A stretch of 35,153 nt of DNA from an uncultured Bacteroidota bacterium (GCA_902777005.1 CACYSB010000022.1:1-35153), one strand, 5' to 3'; shown: positions 15,795 to 24,744, counted from the stretch's first letter. Made by a program: numbers and translations. The notes: generated from the sequence alone by a model not told the origin.

Positions 15795-18596
15795 TTACAT
15801 GATGGTAATCCTTGCCTCGGGGCAGAAGGCACGGGCCGGGCAGTAGCTGCATCCGGCGGGGCTTTGCGGCGGCGCAAAGGGGACGGCGGGGTCCATGAGC
15901 TCGGCAACGAGGGCGGCGAGGCGTTCGCGGAAGGCGGCAAGCGACTCGACGGTGATGTCGGGGTTGCCGTCGCAGGTGGCTATGCGCACGTCGGAGCGCA
16001 GGCTTCGCAGGGGGTAGATGCCCGACAGCACCGGCTCGCCGAGGGGGTGGCTGTGGCTGTACATCAGGGCGTAGCACATGAGCTGCAGCCATTTGCCGGG
16101 CATTGGCTTGCCGTCGTCGAGGTCTGCGCTCTTGACGGCTATATCACGGTCTTTGACCGAGCCGGTCTTGTAGTCGATGACGCGCAGGCGGCCGTCGAGG
16201 CGGTCTATGCGATCCACGATGCCCTTGAGGTTGACGCCCTCGGCCAGCGTCATGGTGATGTCCTGCTCCAAGGCCACAATCTCGATGCGCGAACCGCCGT
16301 CGACTAGGGCTATCTCCTTCTTCAGCAGGTGGCGCACCTGACTTTCGGCCACGGAGTAGAGGAAGCGGTTGCGGCCTTCGGTGGGGCGCCCATGGCGGTA
16401 GAGCTCGGCAAAGGCGGCATCCATCAGCTGCGGCAGGTTGGCAAGGGCGGAACGCAGGCCGTCGGCCTCCACACGTTTGCCGATGTAGGGGGTGTATATC
16501 TGCTGCAACACGCTGTGCACGCAGGTGCCGAGCTGCGAGGCGTCGAGGTCGTCGTCGAGGGTGTCGTCGTCGCGCAAGCCCAGGATGTACTGGTAGTGGT
16601 AGCGCAGCGGGCAGCCGATATAGACGTTGAGCGCCGAGGGCGAGAAGCCGCGTTCGGCAAGGGTTGCCAGGCGCTGCATGGCCTCGGGGCTCTTCTCGGC
16701 AGTGGAGGCCACGGTGGCGCGGTGCAGGTCGGGCGGCAGCTCCACGACGCTGTCGCTGACTTCTATGTTCTTTGGGAAGCGCGTAGCCAGCTCGCTGCGC
16801 ACCTGCTTCAGGAAACGGCTCTCCTCACCCTTGCCCATGCCGGAGGTCTCGGAGCTGTAGAGCAGGTACACCTCTTCGGCGCGCTGCAGCAGGCGGTAGA
16901 AGTTGTAGGCATAGACGGCGTCTTTCTCCTCGTAGGTGGGCAGGTGGAAGAAGCGCTGCAGCTCGAACGGTATGAGGGTGGCGGCGCTGCGGCCTGCCGG
17001 TATGACGCCTTCGTTGGCCGAGAGGAGTATGACACGGCGGAAGTCGAGGTTGCGGGTCTCCAGCACGCCGAGCACCTGCAGGCCCAAGAGGGGCTGGCCG
17101 AGGAACGAGATGCTATGGCGCTGTGCTATGCGGGTGTAGACACGTTCGAGGGTTGTAAGGTCGGCGATGTAATGATATTCCTCCTGCAGTTGGCCGAAGT
17201 AATCAAGGATTTCCACAAGTCCGCCAAGCGCCTGTTTCTCTTTCTTGTTGCTCTCCACGGTGCCGTCGGCCACAAGCATCTCGGCCATGCGGCGCAGCAA
17301 GGCGAGCACGCCGTCCGGGCTTGGGGGCTCAGACGGGAAGAGGAAGGCGAGGCGGTCGGTGGCGACGATGGCGCCAATCTCCGCCGCCGAGCAGCGGATG
17401 CGGTTCTCGCGACGCAGCTGGTCGGCAACATACTGGCGCAGGTCCTTGCGGTCGAGCAGACGCCCCACGAGGTAGCTGCCCAGCACGTCCACGATGTCGG
17501 CGTAGTAGTAGCCCTGGGCGTTGGCGCGGCGGTAGAGCGAGAGCAGGCGCAGCACGAGGGCATGTATGCCGCTGTCGGCATAAGGGTAACCCATGGTGAC
17601 GTTGACGCTGTAGTCGGCGTCGGTCTCCGGCAGAGCGCCGAGAGTAGGCACCAGCAGGCTCTCGTCGGCGAGGACGATGGCTGTGCTCTCAGGGTCGGCG
17701 AGCCAGTCGGCATTGCGCGACAGCAGCTGTCCGGCGTACTTGCACTGAAGCACCGCCTCGGGGCATTCCACTATGTGTATTCTCTTGCTTCCCTGTCCGT
17801 AGGAGGAGAGGCCACGGGGTTCAATTTCGGGGAACTCGTCGCTGTGCTTACGCAGGAAAAGGCCAGCCTCCTGCATGGGGTCGGCATAATAGTAGGGGTC
17901 GCCGTCGGTGAGCAGATGGCCTATGCCACGGCGCACATACTCGCCTATAATGCGGCGCTCGCATTCGGACAGGGCATTGAAGCCCACGAAATAGAGGGCG
18001 TCGTATTGGCACCCGTCGGCCAGCGTGGCTATATTCTCCGCCACATGGCGGTAGGCCATGCCGCCGTAGGCTTCGCCACGTGCGGTGAGGTGTTCGCGCA
18101 GCAGGCGGTAGTAGTCGTGCAGCGAGTGGTAGAACTGCAGATAGTCGCGCTGGAATGGGCTCATGTAGGGGTTCTCGATGTCCCACTCACCGATGGCTTT
18201 CAAGTCATGTAGGTTGACGAAGAGGTCGCGGGCATCGACGCAGTAGCGGTCAATCTCAGAGAAATCGCCAAGCATCATGTCGCCGAAGGCCATGAATTCC
18301 TCGAAGGTATGGTATTTGCGGTCGTCGCCGCCGATCTGCATGTGTATGCGGTAGAGCTCGAAGAGAAGGAACTCGTTGGGCACTATCTTTAGGCCGCCGA
18401 GCTGTGCCACGAGGTCGTCTATGACGGTGATTTGCGGCAGAAAGAAGGTGGTGCCCTCGGCGGCGGATATTTGCTCGAAGGCACGGCGCAGGAAGAGCTC
18501 GGAGCGGTGGTTGTTGAAGACGACAAGGACGCGGTCGGTGTCGCGCGGATGCTCACGGAGTATCTGCGATGCTACTTTGTGGAGGAAGCTATCCAT
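15795..18596 (-). CDS. AddB-like PD-(D/E)XK nuclease/degenerate helicase protein
   Basis: 933 residues. The large N-terminal part resembles the helicase-like body of AddB proteins but lacks a recognisable Walker A motif. The C-terminal nuclease domain has GIVDRIDR, then VIDYKTG with D808 and K810, the PD-(D/E)XK active site. Four cysteines (C662 in IGCPLRYHYQY and C916, C919, C925 at the C-terminus) match the iron-sulfur 'staple' of AddB-type nucleases. Such proteins process double-strand breaks with an AddA helicase partner, which is not in this window. The start MDSFLHKVASQIL at 18596 is preferred. Its 5' end overlaps the upstream nucleotidyltransferase gene by 25 bp, so it is the third gene of the glmS operon. 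Confidence 0.88.
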   Translation of the reverse strand: MDSFLHKVASQILREHPRDTDRVLVVFNNHRSELFLRRAFEQISAAEGTTFFLPQITVIDDLVAQLGGLKIVPNEFLLFELYRIHMQIGGDDRKYHTFEEFMAFGDMMLGDFSEIDRYCVDARDLFVNLHDLKAIGEWDIENPYMSPFQRDYLQFYHSLHDYYRLLREHLTARGEAYGGMAYRHVAENIATLADGCQYDALYFVGFNALSECERRIIGEYVRRGIGHLLTDGDPYYYADPMQEAGLFLRKHSDEFPEIEPRGLSSYGQGSKRIHIVECPEAVLQCKYAGQLLSRNADWLADPESTAIVLADESLLVPTLGALPETDADYSVNVTMGYPYADSGIHALVLRLLSLYRRANAQGYYYADIVDVLGSYLVGRLLDRKDLRQYVADQLRRENRIRCSAAEIGAIVATDRLAFLFPSEPPSPDGVLALLRRMAEMLVADGTVESNKKEKQALGGLVEILDYFGQLQEEYHYIADLTTLERVYTRIAQRHSISFLGQPLLGLQVLGVLETRNLDFRRVILLSANEGVIPAGRSAATLIPFELQRFFHLPTYEEKDAVYAYNFYRLLQRAEEVYLLYSSETSGMGKGEESRFLKQVRSELATRFPKNIEVSDSVVELPPDLHRATVASTAEKSPEAMQRLATLAERGFSPSALNVYIGCPLRYHYQYILGLRDDDTLDDDLDASQLGTCVHSVLQQIYTPYIGKRVEADGLRSALANLPQLMDAAFAELYRHGRPTEGRNRFLYSVAESQVRHLLKKEIALVDGGSRIEIVALEQDITMTLAEGVNLKGIVDRIDRLDGRLRVIDYKTGSVKDRDIAVKSADLDDGKPMPGKWLQLMCYALMYSHSHPLGEPVLSGIYPLRSLRSDVRIATCDGNPDITVESLAAFRERLAALVAELMDPAVPFAPPQSPAGCSYCPARAFCPEARITIM

Positions 18597-19255
18597 TGGC
18601 GGGCCTGTTCGAGGGTTTCGGGTTTGCCGACATCGAGCCATCGGTCAGGTGAGTGCTGATAGCTGCCTATACGATGGTTGCGCGACAAGCGTATGTATTC
18701 ATCGATGACGGGATAGGGATGGTCGTCCTCGGGCAGCAGCGGGAAAAGCGCCGGGCTCACCACAGATACGCCGCTGAAGGCAAGGCCCTCCTCTGCCCTA
18801 CCGACCAGCAGGCCGTCAGCGTCGAACTCAAGCAGACGCTTGGTCGGGCGCTGGCTGACGCAGAGGGTGACGAGGTTGCCATCGCGACGATGTGCAGCCT
18901 CTACGTCGCGCAGGTCTATGTCAGACAGGATGTCGACATTGTGCACAAGCACATTCTCACAGCCGGAGAAGAGCGGCGCGGCGTGTTTCAGCCCACCGCC
19001 GGTGTCGAGCAGCAGCGAGCTCTCATCGCTGATGTCGATGGTGCACTGCCATTGGCGGCTGCGCAAAAAAGAAACCACATTGTCGGCAAAGTGGTGCACA
19101 TTGACGACAATGTGGCTGATGCCAGAGGCTTGTAGTTTCTCTATAGCGTGTTGCAACAAGGTCTTGCCGCCCACTTCAACAAGTGCCTTGGGGCGGTCGT
19201 CGGTCAGCGGACGCAGCCGCGTACCAAGTCCGGCGGCAAGTATGAAGCCTTCCAT
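18572..19255 (-). CDS. Sugar-phosphate nucleotidyltransferase, MurU-like
   Basis: 227 residues with the nucleotidyltransferase signature LAAGLGTRLRPLTDDRPKAL at the N-terminus, the DTGGGLKHA segment (about 84-92) and VHNVDILSDID with the metal-binding Asp. Small single-domain size and DTGGGLK wording resemble MurU (N-acetylmuramate-1-phosphate uridylyltransferase, used in peptidoglycan recycling) more than RmlA or GlmU. The kinase AmgK usually paired with MurU is not in the window, so the substrate stays open (mannose-1-phosphate and other sugar phosphates are alternatives). Start and stop overlap neighbours: 1 bp with glmS, 25 bp with the AddB-like gene. Confidence 0.8.
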   Translation of the reverse strand: MEGFILAAGLGTRLRPLTDDRPKALVEVGGKTLLQHAIEKLQASGISHIVVNVHHFADNVVSFLRSRQWQCTIDISDESSLLLDTGGGLKHAAPLFSGCENVLVHNVDILSDIDLRDVEAAHRRDGNLVTLCVSQRPTKRLLEFDADGLLVGRAEEGLAFSGVSVVSPALFPLLPEDDHPYPVIDEYIRLSRNHRIGSYQHSPDRWLDVGKPETLEQARQWIASSTK

Positions 19256-21114
19256 TACTCGACGGTGACGCTCTTGGCCAGATTGCGCGGCTGGTCGACG
19301 TTGCGGCCCTTGGCGGTGGCAATATAGTAGGCCAGCAGCTGCAGCGGTATGACAGAGAGCATGGGCACAAAGCAGTCGCGCGTGTCGGGGATAACGAAGC
19401 AGTAGTCGCTCATATTGCGCACGGTGGTGTCGCCCTCGGTAACAACACTTATAATCTTGCCCTTGCGGCTCTTGATCTCCTGGATATTGCTGACAATCTT
19501 GTCGTACATGCCGCGCTTCGGGGCGATAAACACCACGGGCATCTCCTCGTCGACGAGGGCGATGGGACCGTGCTTCATCTCGGCAGCTGGATAACCCTCT
19601 GCATGGAGGTAGGATATTTCCTTAAGCTTCAGGGCACCCTCGAGGGCCACAGGGTAGTTGTAGCCGCGGCCGAGGAAGATGAAGTTGCGGCAGTAGGTGA
19701 ACATCTGGGCAAACTGGTCGATGTTCTTGTTGTTCTCCAGCGTCCACTGCATCTTGTCGGGAATCTGGTAGAGCTCATCCACAAGCATGTGGTACATCTC
19801 GTCGCTCAAGGTGTGCTTCTCCTTGGCGATGGCAAGACCCAGCAGGCACAGCGTGATGACCTGGCCGGTGAACGCCTTGGTGGAAGCCACACCGATTTCA
19901 GGACCCACATGGAGATAGGTGCCGCTGTTGGTGGCGCGAGCGATGCTGGAGCCGATGACGTTGCAGATGCCGTAAAGGAATGCGCCCTTCTGCTCGGCCA
20001 GCTGGATGGCGGCCAGCGTGTCGGCCGTCTCGCCGCTCTGGCTCACTGCTACGACCACATCGTCGGGATAGATGACGGGGTTGCGGTAGCGGAACTCGGA
20101 GGCATACTCAACCTCGACGGGTATCTGTGCAGCCTCCTCGATGAAGTATTTGCCGATGAGCGCCGAGTGCCACGAGGTGCCGCAGGCGCAGATGATTATG
20201 CGGCGGGCATTGATGAATTTGTCCTTGTGTTCTATGATACCGCTGAGGGTGATGTCCTTGCGCTTGTGGTGCAGACGGCCTTTGATGCAGGTGCGCAGGG
20301 CATTGGGCTGCTCCCAGATCTCCTTGAGCATAAAGTGTGGGAAACCGCCCTTCTCCAGCTCGTCGAGCGAGAGGCTGAGGGTGTGCATCTCGGGCGTCTG
20401 GTGCACATTGGCGAGGTTCACAATATCAATCTTGCCGCTGCGGTCCATATAGGCAATCTCCTCGTCCTTGAGGTATATGACCTGCTTGGTGTACTCCACG
20501 ATGGGCGTGGCGTCGCTGCCGAGGTAGAACTCCTTCTGTCCGCGGGCATCGGTGCCGACACCAATCACCAGCGGCGAACCCTTGCGGGCGCACACCAGCT
20601 GGTCGGGGTGGTCCTTCTGCAGGATGGCTATGGCATAGGCGCCGATAACATTCTTCAGGGCACGCTGCACGGCGGTGAAGAGGTCGCACTTCTCGGTCTT
20701 CTGCGTGTACTCGATAAGCTGCACCAGCACCTCGGTGTCGGTATCGGAGCAGAAGTCGTAGCCCTCCTTCTCCAGCTTGGCGCGCAGTGTCTTGTAGTTC
20801 TCGATGATGCCGTTGTGCACCAGCGAGAGGTTCTTGCTCTGGCTCAGGTGCGGGTGGGCGTTGACGGTGTTGGGCTCGCCGTGGGTGGCCCAACGGGTGT
20901 GGGCGATACCGATGCTGCCGGTAGTGTCCTCGGCGGCACACTTCTCCTCCAACGCAGCCACCTTGCCGGTGGCTTTGTACACGTTCAGGTCGCCTTTGGC
21001 GTTGATCATACTGACGCCGGCCGAGTCATAGCCGCGATATTCCAGTCGATGAAGACCCTTTATCAGAATGGGGTAAGCCTCTTGCTCACCGATATAACCT
21101 ACTATTCCACACAT
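19255..21114 (-). CDS. glmS: Glutamine-fructose-6-phosphate aminotransferase (isomerizing)
   Basis: 619 residues; makes glucosamine-6-phosphate from fructose-6-phosphate and glutamine, the entry to UDP-GlcNAc for cell wall and LPS. The start MCGIVGYIG places the nucleophile Cys directly after Met, as required for the Ntn glutaminase domain, which is why the ATG at 21114 is used rather than an in-frame upstream one. Landmarks are HTRWATHGEP and HNGIIENY in the amidotransferase domain, CGTSWHSALIGKYFIEE and SQSGETADTLAAI in the two SIS sugar-isomerase domains, and a C-terminus ending NLAKSVTVE. First gene of an operon with the MurU-like and AddB-like genes. I see no glmS ribozyme in the short leader. 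Confidence 0.96.
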   Translation of the reverse strand: MCGIVGYIGEQEAYPILIKGLHRLEYRGYDSAGVSMINAKGDLNVYKATGKVAALEEKCAAEDTTGSIGIAHTRWATHGEPNTVNAHPHLSQSKNLSLVHNGIIENYKTLRAKLEKEGYDFCSDTDTEVLVQLIEYTQKTEKCDLFTAVQRALKNVIGAYAIAILQKDHPDQLVCARKGSPLVIGVGTDARGQKEFYLGSDATPIVEYTKQVIYLKDEEIAYMDRSGKIDIVNLANVHQTPEMHTLSLSLDELEKGGFPHFMLKEIWEQPNALRTCIKGRLHHKRKDITLSGIIEHKDKFINARRIIICACGTSWHSALIGKYFIEEAAQIPVEVEYASEFRYRNPVIYPDDVVVAVSQSGETADTLAAIQLAEQKGAFLYGICNVIGSSIARATNSGTYLHVGPEIGVASTKAFTGQVITLCLLGLAIAKEKHTLSDEMYHMLVDELYQIPDKMQWTLENNKNIDQFAQMFTYCRNFIFLGRGYNYPVALEGALKLKEISYLHAEGYPAAEMKHGPIALVDEEMPVVFIAPKRGMYDKIVSNIQEIKSRKGKIISVVTEGDTTVRNMSDYCFVIPDTRDCFVPMLSVIPLQLLAYYIATAKGRNVDQPRNLAKSVTVE

Positions 21115-21139
21115 ATTGTTACAAGGTTTAAAATAATTT

Positions 21140-21148
21140 GCAAAAGTA
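21140..21148 (-). promoter_or_regulatory. -7 promoter box for glmS operon
   Basis: The minus strand reads TACTTTTGC (TAnnTTTG), 26 bp upstream of the glmS ATG. Confidence 0.7.
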
Positions 21149-21190
21149 CGAATAATTATTGAATTGGCGAAATATATTTTATCAAAGCAA

Positions 21191-21218
21191 CAAAAAAGCC
21201 CCTCCAAACGGAGAGGCT
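21191..21218 (-). terminator. Rho-independent terminator after the ferritin locus
   Basis: On the minus strand a 9-bp stem (AGCCTCTCC with GGAGGGGCT, one mismatch) is followed by TTTTTTG. It lies 29 bp beyond the ferritin stop codon and before the glmS promoter. Confidence 0.8.
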
Positions 21219-21246
21219 AAAGTCTTGCCATATCCTGTATAATGGC

Positions 21247-21741
21247 TTAGTCGAGCACCAGGCTTGGAGCGTTGTAGGTGCGGGCGGCGAGCTCCTGGTT
21301 GAGCATGTAGAGGCTCTTGGGGTCGCTGCCGAACAGCTCCATCTTGGTGATCATGTCGCGGGCGTTGGTCTCCTCCTCGCCCTGCTCCTTGACGAACCAG
21401 TCGAGGAACTGCATGGTGCGGAAGTCCTTCACCTTGTAGGCGGCGTCATAGATGGTGTGGATGCTGGCGGTGACATACTCCTCGTGCTCAAGGCCGGCCT
21501 TCAGCACATCCATGTCTTTCTTGTATTTCTTGTCGGGCTTGGCGATGGCGTTCAGCACGATGGGGCAGTCGTTGTTCTGCATGTACTTGTAGATGAGCAT
21601 AGCGTGGTCGCGCTCCTCCATAGCCTGGATCATGTACCAGTTGGCGAAGCCGGCAAGGCCGCGCTTGTCGAAGTAGTTGTTCATGTCGAGATACAGGTAG
21701 CCGCTGTAGAGCTCTTTGTTGATCTGCTCGTTGAGCAGGTC
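21247..21741 (-). pseudogene. Ferritin lacking its start, fused behind a rubredoxin fragment
   Basis: From 21741 the frame encodes [20 protein letters not shown] and a nearly complete bacterial non-haem ferritin, with GFANWYMIQAMEERDHA carrying the ferroxidase Glu and His, ending at 21247. The family's first few residues and their ATG are missing. Upstream, this frame meets a TGA within 12 codons with no ATG, GTG or TTG. The first usable ATG is at 21684, which would give a 145-residue protein lacking half of helix A, including the ferroxidase Glu in KELYSG. Sequence immediately upstream (21747-21809) is the start of a rubredoxin gene in a different frame. A deletion seems to have joined two neighbouring genes. 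A working internal start at 21684 or an assembly error cannot be excluded. Confidence 0.75.
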
Positions 21742-21746
21742 GGAAA

Positions 21747-21809
21747 CTCCGGGTCGCCCTTCGCGGGGTCATACTCATACCCGCAGACGTTGCAAACATA
21801 CTTTTCCAT
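21747..21809 (-). pseudogene. Rubredoxin N-terminal fragment
   Basis: 21 codons read [20 protein letters not shown] plus E, the opening of a rubredoxin with the first CxxCG iron-binding knuckle. The second CPxCG knuckle and the rest are absent; the frame runs on out of register into ferritin sequence. A promoter box and normal ATG context are retained, so the locus is probably still transcribed. Rubredoxins pass electrons to oxygen- and peroxide-reducing enzymes. Confidence 0.8.
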
Positions 21810-21842
21810 AATGGTTATTGTTTTTAGGTTAATATTTCGACT

Positions 21843-21851
21843 GCAAAGATA
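21843..21851 (-). promoter_or_regulatory. -7 promoter box for rubredoxin/ferritin locus
   Basis: The minus strand reads TATCTTTGC (TAnnTTTG), 34 bp upstream of the rubredoxin-fragment ATG. Confidence 0.65.
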
Positions 21852-21970
21852 CGACTATTTTCTTATATGGCAAAAATTATTTGCAAAAAACACACCAATA
21901 AATAATCATGCTCATGATTATGTGTGAATCACGAGCATGATGGCTAAATATATGCGCATTGACGTGTTCT

Positions 21971-23764
21971 CTACTTTATCACTACTACTTTACGAGCAGG
22001 ATGGCCGTCCATCTTGACGAAATACACGCCAGGGCTCGGCACATCGAAGCGAGTATTACGACCGCCATCTACTTTGCGACCTACAATGTTGTAAATACCG
22101 ATTTCATCTTTTAGTTCGGTCTCAACTACAATCTGGCCGCCGAGAGTATAGATACTGAAAGCATCCTCAATCACATCGTCTATGCCTTGCGTTTCTGCCT
22201 CAAAAATAGCAATCAATAATGTGTCCTGCAACACTGCAAAGGTGTATGGATTGTATGTTGTGCCGTTGCTCCAACGGGCAAAATGATAGCCGCTGTATGC
22301 CATGGCTGTCAACGTAGCAGGGGCGCCATATATATAAGCCCCACTACCCGTCACCGCTCCATGCGCAATATCATCAGCCTGTACACTTACCGTATGATTG
22401 TCAATCTCAAACCGAGCAATCCATTTAGGATAGTTCTCCATGAACTCATATCGCCAGTAGTCCGTAAATACAAAGCGATTAGGGTTATTGTAGAGAGGAG
22501 TATCATAATAATCAGCATTTTCCAATTCCCATTGTAGAAAATGATAATGGAGTTTGGGTATGGCCGTGATGTAATCTGTTGAGTCGTAGAACACGCCATA
22601 TACAGTATCCGCGTCAACCAATCCCATTGTTGTATCCGCACTCCGGAAAACCAGAGCATAAGGTCTCGGAATGTAATAAGCAATAAACTGGGTGTCTTGT
22701 GTCAACACAAATGAGCGTGGATTTGTAGTATCGCCATCTTGCCAATGTGAGAAATAATATCCATGGCATCCTTCATCGGCAGTGATGGTAATAGTATCAA
22801 GATAATTCGATGAGAAAAAACGATTCGTAATACACGAATTAGAATTTGAATCTGACAACAAACCAATTGAGTATACATTTTTCTCATAAAATGCAGTATG
22901 GTACACATCTTTACCCATCTCATTTATAATAACCCTGGAGGTATCTATTCCATTTGGAGAAAAAATGTCATCCCATCCTATAAAATGATACCCATACGGG
23001 GGCTCTATTGGAGAAAATGTAACATGGTCTATTGGATACGGATAACCAACCCTGTATGTTGTATCCAAAAGAACACTGTCATCTTCAATTAACATATGTG
23101 TTTCTCCTATAAAGACTGTATCATATATGAATTTATTATGTGCATTATCAGATTCTTCCGTTAGAGAGTATCCCCAACTATGGGGAATGATGATTGTCAG
23201 CAAACCACTATTTTCCCAATAATACCCACTATGCCAGTCCAAAGTTCTTCTATAATGATATCCATTTTGATATCCAAAAATGACTCGACCTTCGCAATGT
23301 GGTATAAAACTGGAGGTAAACCAAACTGTAAGGTCACATAAACATTCAAATGAATCAAAACCCAGATAGTGTACATTACTAGGGATAATAACAACAGTTT
23401 GGGACAGTCCTGAGCATCCTAAAAAGGCTTGGTCTCCTATATAACGCAAGCTATCTCCAAAGCTCACTGACGTTATTCCCTCCTGATTCCTAAAACAGTT
23501 CGAGTCTATGGCAACAACATTGTAATCAGTTCCTGAATGGTTTATACTGTTGGGAATTGCTAATGAACCCAAAAGACTATAAGAAACTGAAATTGTAGTA
23601 TCATAAAGAGGATTAACCACAACGGCACCACTATCAGTGATAGAATAGTACAATGTTTGACCAGTAGGTGCAGTAACACACACATCCACGTGTGTAACCT
23701 GTTGACCATAGATAGAATATGTTATTGCTCCAATAAAGGCTAAAAGAATTGTGATTTTTTTCAT
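21971..23764 (-). CDS. T9SS cargo protein with BspA-type leucine-rich repeat and InlB-like repeats
   Basis: 597 residues. A signal peptide (KKITILLAFIGAITYSIYGQ) is followed by a BspA-like leucine-rich segment (about 60-160), with AIDSNCFRNQEGITSVSFGD and YIGDQAFLGCSGL stretches. Several InlB B/Listeria-Bacteroides-type repeats follow, recognisable by GYHFIGW, GYYFSHWQDG, YHFLQWE and GYHFARWSNG (about 250-510). The last 75 residues are a type IX secretion sorting domain with IYNIVGRKV and SPGVYFVKMDG ending ARKVVVIK. It should be exported through the outer membrane and anchored or released at the surface; adhesion is plausible but not shown. Markedly AT-rich against its neighbours and inserted between redox genes, which suggests recent gain. 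It has an unusually long leader. Confidence 0.85.
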   Translation of the reverse strand: MKKITILLAFIGAITYSIYGQQVTHVDVCVTAPTGQTLYYSITDSGAVVVNPLYDTTISVSYSLLGSLAIPNSINHSGTDYNVVAIDSNCFRNQEGITSVSFGDSLRYIGDQAFLGCSGLSQTVVIIPSNVHYLGFDSFECLCDLTVWFTSSFIPHCEGRVIFGYQNGYHYRRTLDWHSGYYWENSGLLTIIIPHSWGYSLTEESDNAHNKFIYDTVFIGETHMLIEDDSVLLDTTYRVGYPYPIDHVTFSPIEPPYGYHFIGWDDIFSPNGIDTSRVIINEMGKDVYHTAFYEKNVYSIGLLSDSNSNSCITNRFFSSNYLDTITITADEGCHGYYFSHWQDGDTTNPRSFVLTQDTQFIAYYIPRPYALVFRSADTTMGLVDADTVYGVFYDSTDYITAIPKLHYHFLQWELENADYYDTPLYNNPNRFVFTDYWRYEFMENYPKWIARFEIDNHTVSVQADDIAHGAVTGSGAYIYGAPATLTAMAYSGYHFARWSNGTTYNPYTFAVLQDTLLIAIFEAETQGIDDVIEDAFSIYTLGGQIVVETELKDEIGIYNIVGRKVDGGRNTRFDVPSPGVYFVKMDGHPARKVVVIK

Positions 23765-23850
23765 AAATAAAAAGGCGTTGAATTATTCTTTTGTTGCTCC
23801 TAATCAGTTTGCGGGCTCTGGTAACCTGAATGTTGATAAGGTGCGAATAA

Positions 23851-23869
23851 TTCACGCCCAAGGCGTGAA
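23851..23869. repeat. Perfect hairpin in the leader of the T9SS cargo gene
   Basis: TTCACGCC-CAA-GGCGTGAA, an 8-bp perfect stem with a 3-nt loop, about 85 bp upstream of the cargo-gene start and inside its putative leader. A 12-bp perfect palindrome ATTCATATGAAT lies nearby at 23893-23904. Confidence 0.7.
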
Positions 23870-24005
23870 CCTTCCGCGGGGCTTATTCTCACATTCATAT
23901 GAATTTTACCAGAATTCGCAAACGAGAACAATGGGCGGTCAGCTCAATATAATTGCTTTAGCTATTTCTGTTTTCTACATTTCTATCTCTGTTTTAATTG
24001 TCGGT

Positions 24006-24014
24006 GCAAAGATA
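24006..24014 (-). promoter_or_regulatory. -7 promoter box, likely for the T9SS cargo gene
   Basis: The minus strand reads TATCTTTGC (TAnnTTTG). The next gene on this strand starts at 23764, so the leader would be about 240 nt. The interval 23765-24005 holds no convincing gene. Confidence 0.5.
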
Positions 24015-24038
24015 CAACATTTTTTTTGTCTGGCAAAA

Positions 24039-24659
24039 TTATTCCACCAGCTTGAAGTCGCTGGCGGGGTGCTTGCACCAGGGGCAGATGAAGTCGGCGG
24101 GGAGTTCGTCGCCTTCATAGACGTAGCCGCAGACCTCGCAGACCCATTTCTTCTTGCCGCCTGCGGCGGGAGCGGCGGCGGGCTTGGGCTTGATGTGCTG
24201 CTGGTAGTAGGCGTAGGTGATGCTGGGGCTGTCGCTGAGCACGCGGGCCTCCATAGGCATGGCGATGAACATGGTGTGGGTGCCGAGGTCGATGCTCTTG
24301 GTGACGACACAGCTGATGACGCTGTTGATGAACTTGGGCAGATAGCGCAAGCCATTCTCAGTGCGGAGCTCTGTCTCGCATTCGGCGAACTTGTCAACTG
24401 TCTTGCCGCTCTGGAAGCCGAAGTGCTGGAAAGGCTTCATGGTGGCCTCTTCGCTCAGCGGGCAGAGGTTGAACTTCAGCGTGCGCAGTATCATGTCGTG
24501 CGTCAGATTCTGCTTGTTGACGCATATCATCAGCTGCAACGGGTCGCTGGTGACCTGCTGCGCCACATTGATTATGCAGGCGTTGTCTTTGTCGCCTTGA
24601 CGAGCCACGAGCACGAAGAGGCCGTAGCTGATATTGAAGATGGCTTTGTTGTCGATCAT
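24039..24659 (-). CDS. Flavin reductase-rubredoxin fusion (high-molecular-weight rubredoxin type)
   Basis: 206 residues. The N-terminal part (about 1-150) is an FMN-binding flavin reductase domain of the FlaRed type (NISYGLFVLVARQGDKDNAC near the start). A Pro/Ala linker (158-168) leads to a C-terminal short rubredoxin with CEVCGYVYEG and FICPWCKHP, four iron-binding cysteines. In anaerobes such as Moorella a protein of this architecture (Hrb) passes NAD(P)H electrons to the flavodiiron protein. The flavodiiron gene directly precedes it here, with an 85-bp gap, so the pair is likely one O2/NO reductase system. Cytosolic. Confidence 0.88.
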   Translation of the reverse strand: MIDNKAIFNISYGLFVLVARQGDKDNACIINVAQQVTSDPLQLMICVNKQNLTHDMILRTLKFNLCPLSEEATMKPFQHFGFQSGKTVDKFAECETELRTENGLRYLPKFINSVISCVVTKSIDLGTHTMFIAMPMEARVLSDSPSITYAYYQQHIKPKPAAAPAAGGKKKWVCEVCGYVYEGDELPADFICPWCKHPASDFKLVE

Positions 24660-24687
24660 ATTTCTTTAGTTTTAAGTTTTAAACTGT

Positions 24688-24739
24688 AAGTTTTAAGTAG
24701 CTACGCAGTCTTTTTTGTCGCGTCAGCCACTTAAAACTT
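24688..24739. repeat. Inverted repeat between flavodiiron and flavin reductase genes
   Basis: An 11-bp perfect stem AAGTTTTAAGT/ACTTAAAACTT is extended by GCT/AGC and CGC/GCG pairs. Degenerate GTAAGTTTTAAG repeats flank it on both sides (24666-24760). The arm contains the GCTACGCAG 9-mer also seen near 1388 and 33305. Confidence 0.65.
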
Positions 24740-24744
24740 AAAAC

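Noticed and set aside
16329..18212. Long plus-strand frame opposite the AddB-like gene
   Set aside because: Low-complexity Val/Ala/Gly-rich translation; the minus-strand nuclease with its cysteines and active site is clearly the real gene.
19570..21162. Long plus-strand frame opposite glmS
   Set aside because: Shadow of glmS, whose catalytic motifs are complete on the other strand.
21115..21190. glmS ribozyme or other riboswitch upstream of glmS
   Set aside because: Only about 20-30 nt lie between the promoter box and the ATG, too short for either.
21735..21809. Programmed frameshift making a rubredoxin-ferritin fusion
   Set aside because: No convincing slippery heptamer is present, and only one of the two rubredoxin cysteine knuckles remains, so the product would not bind iron as a rubredoxin.
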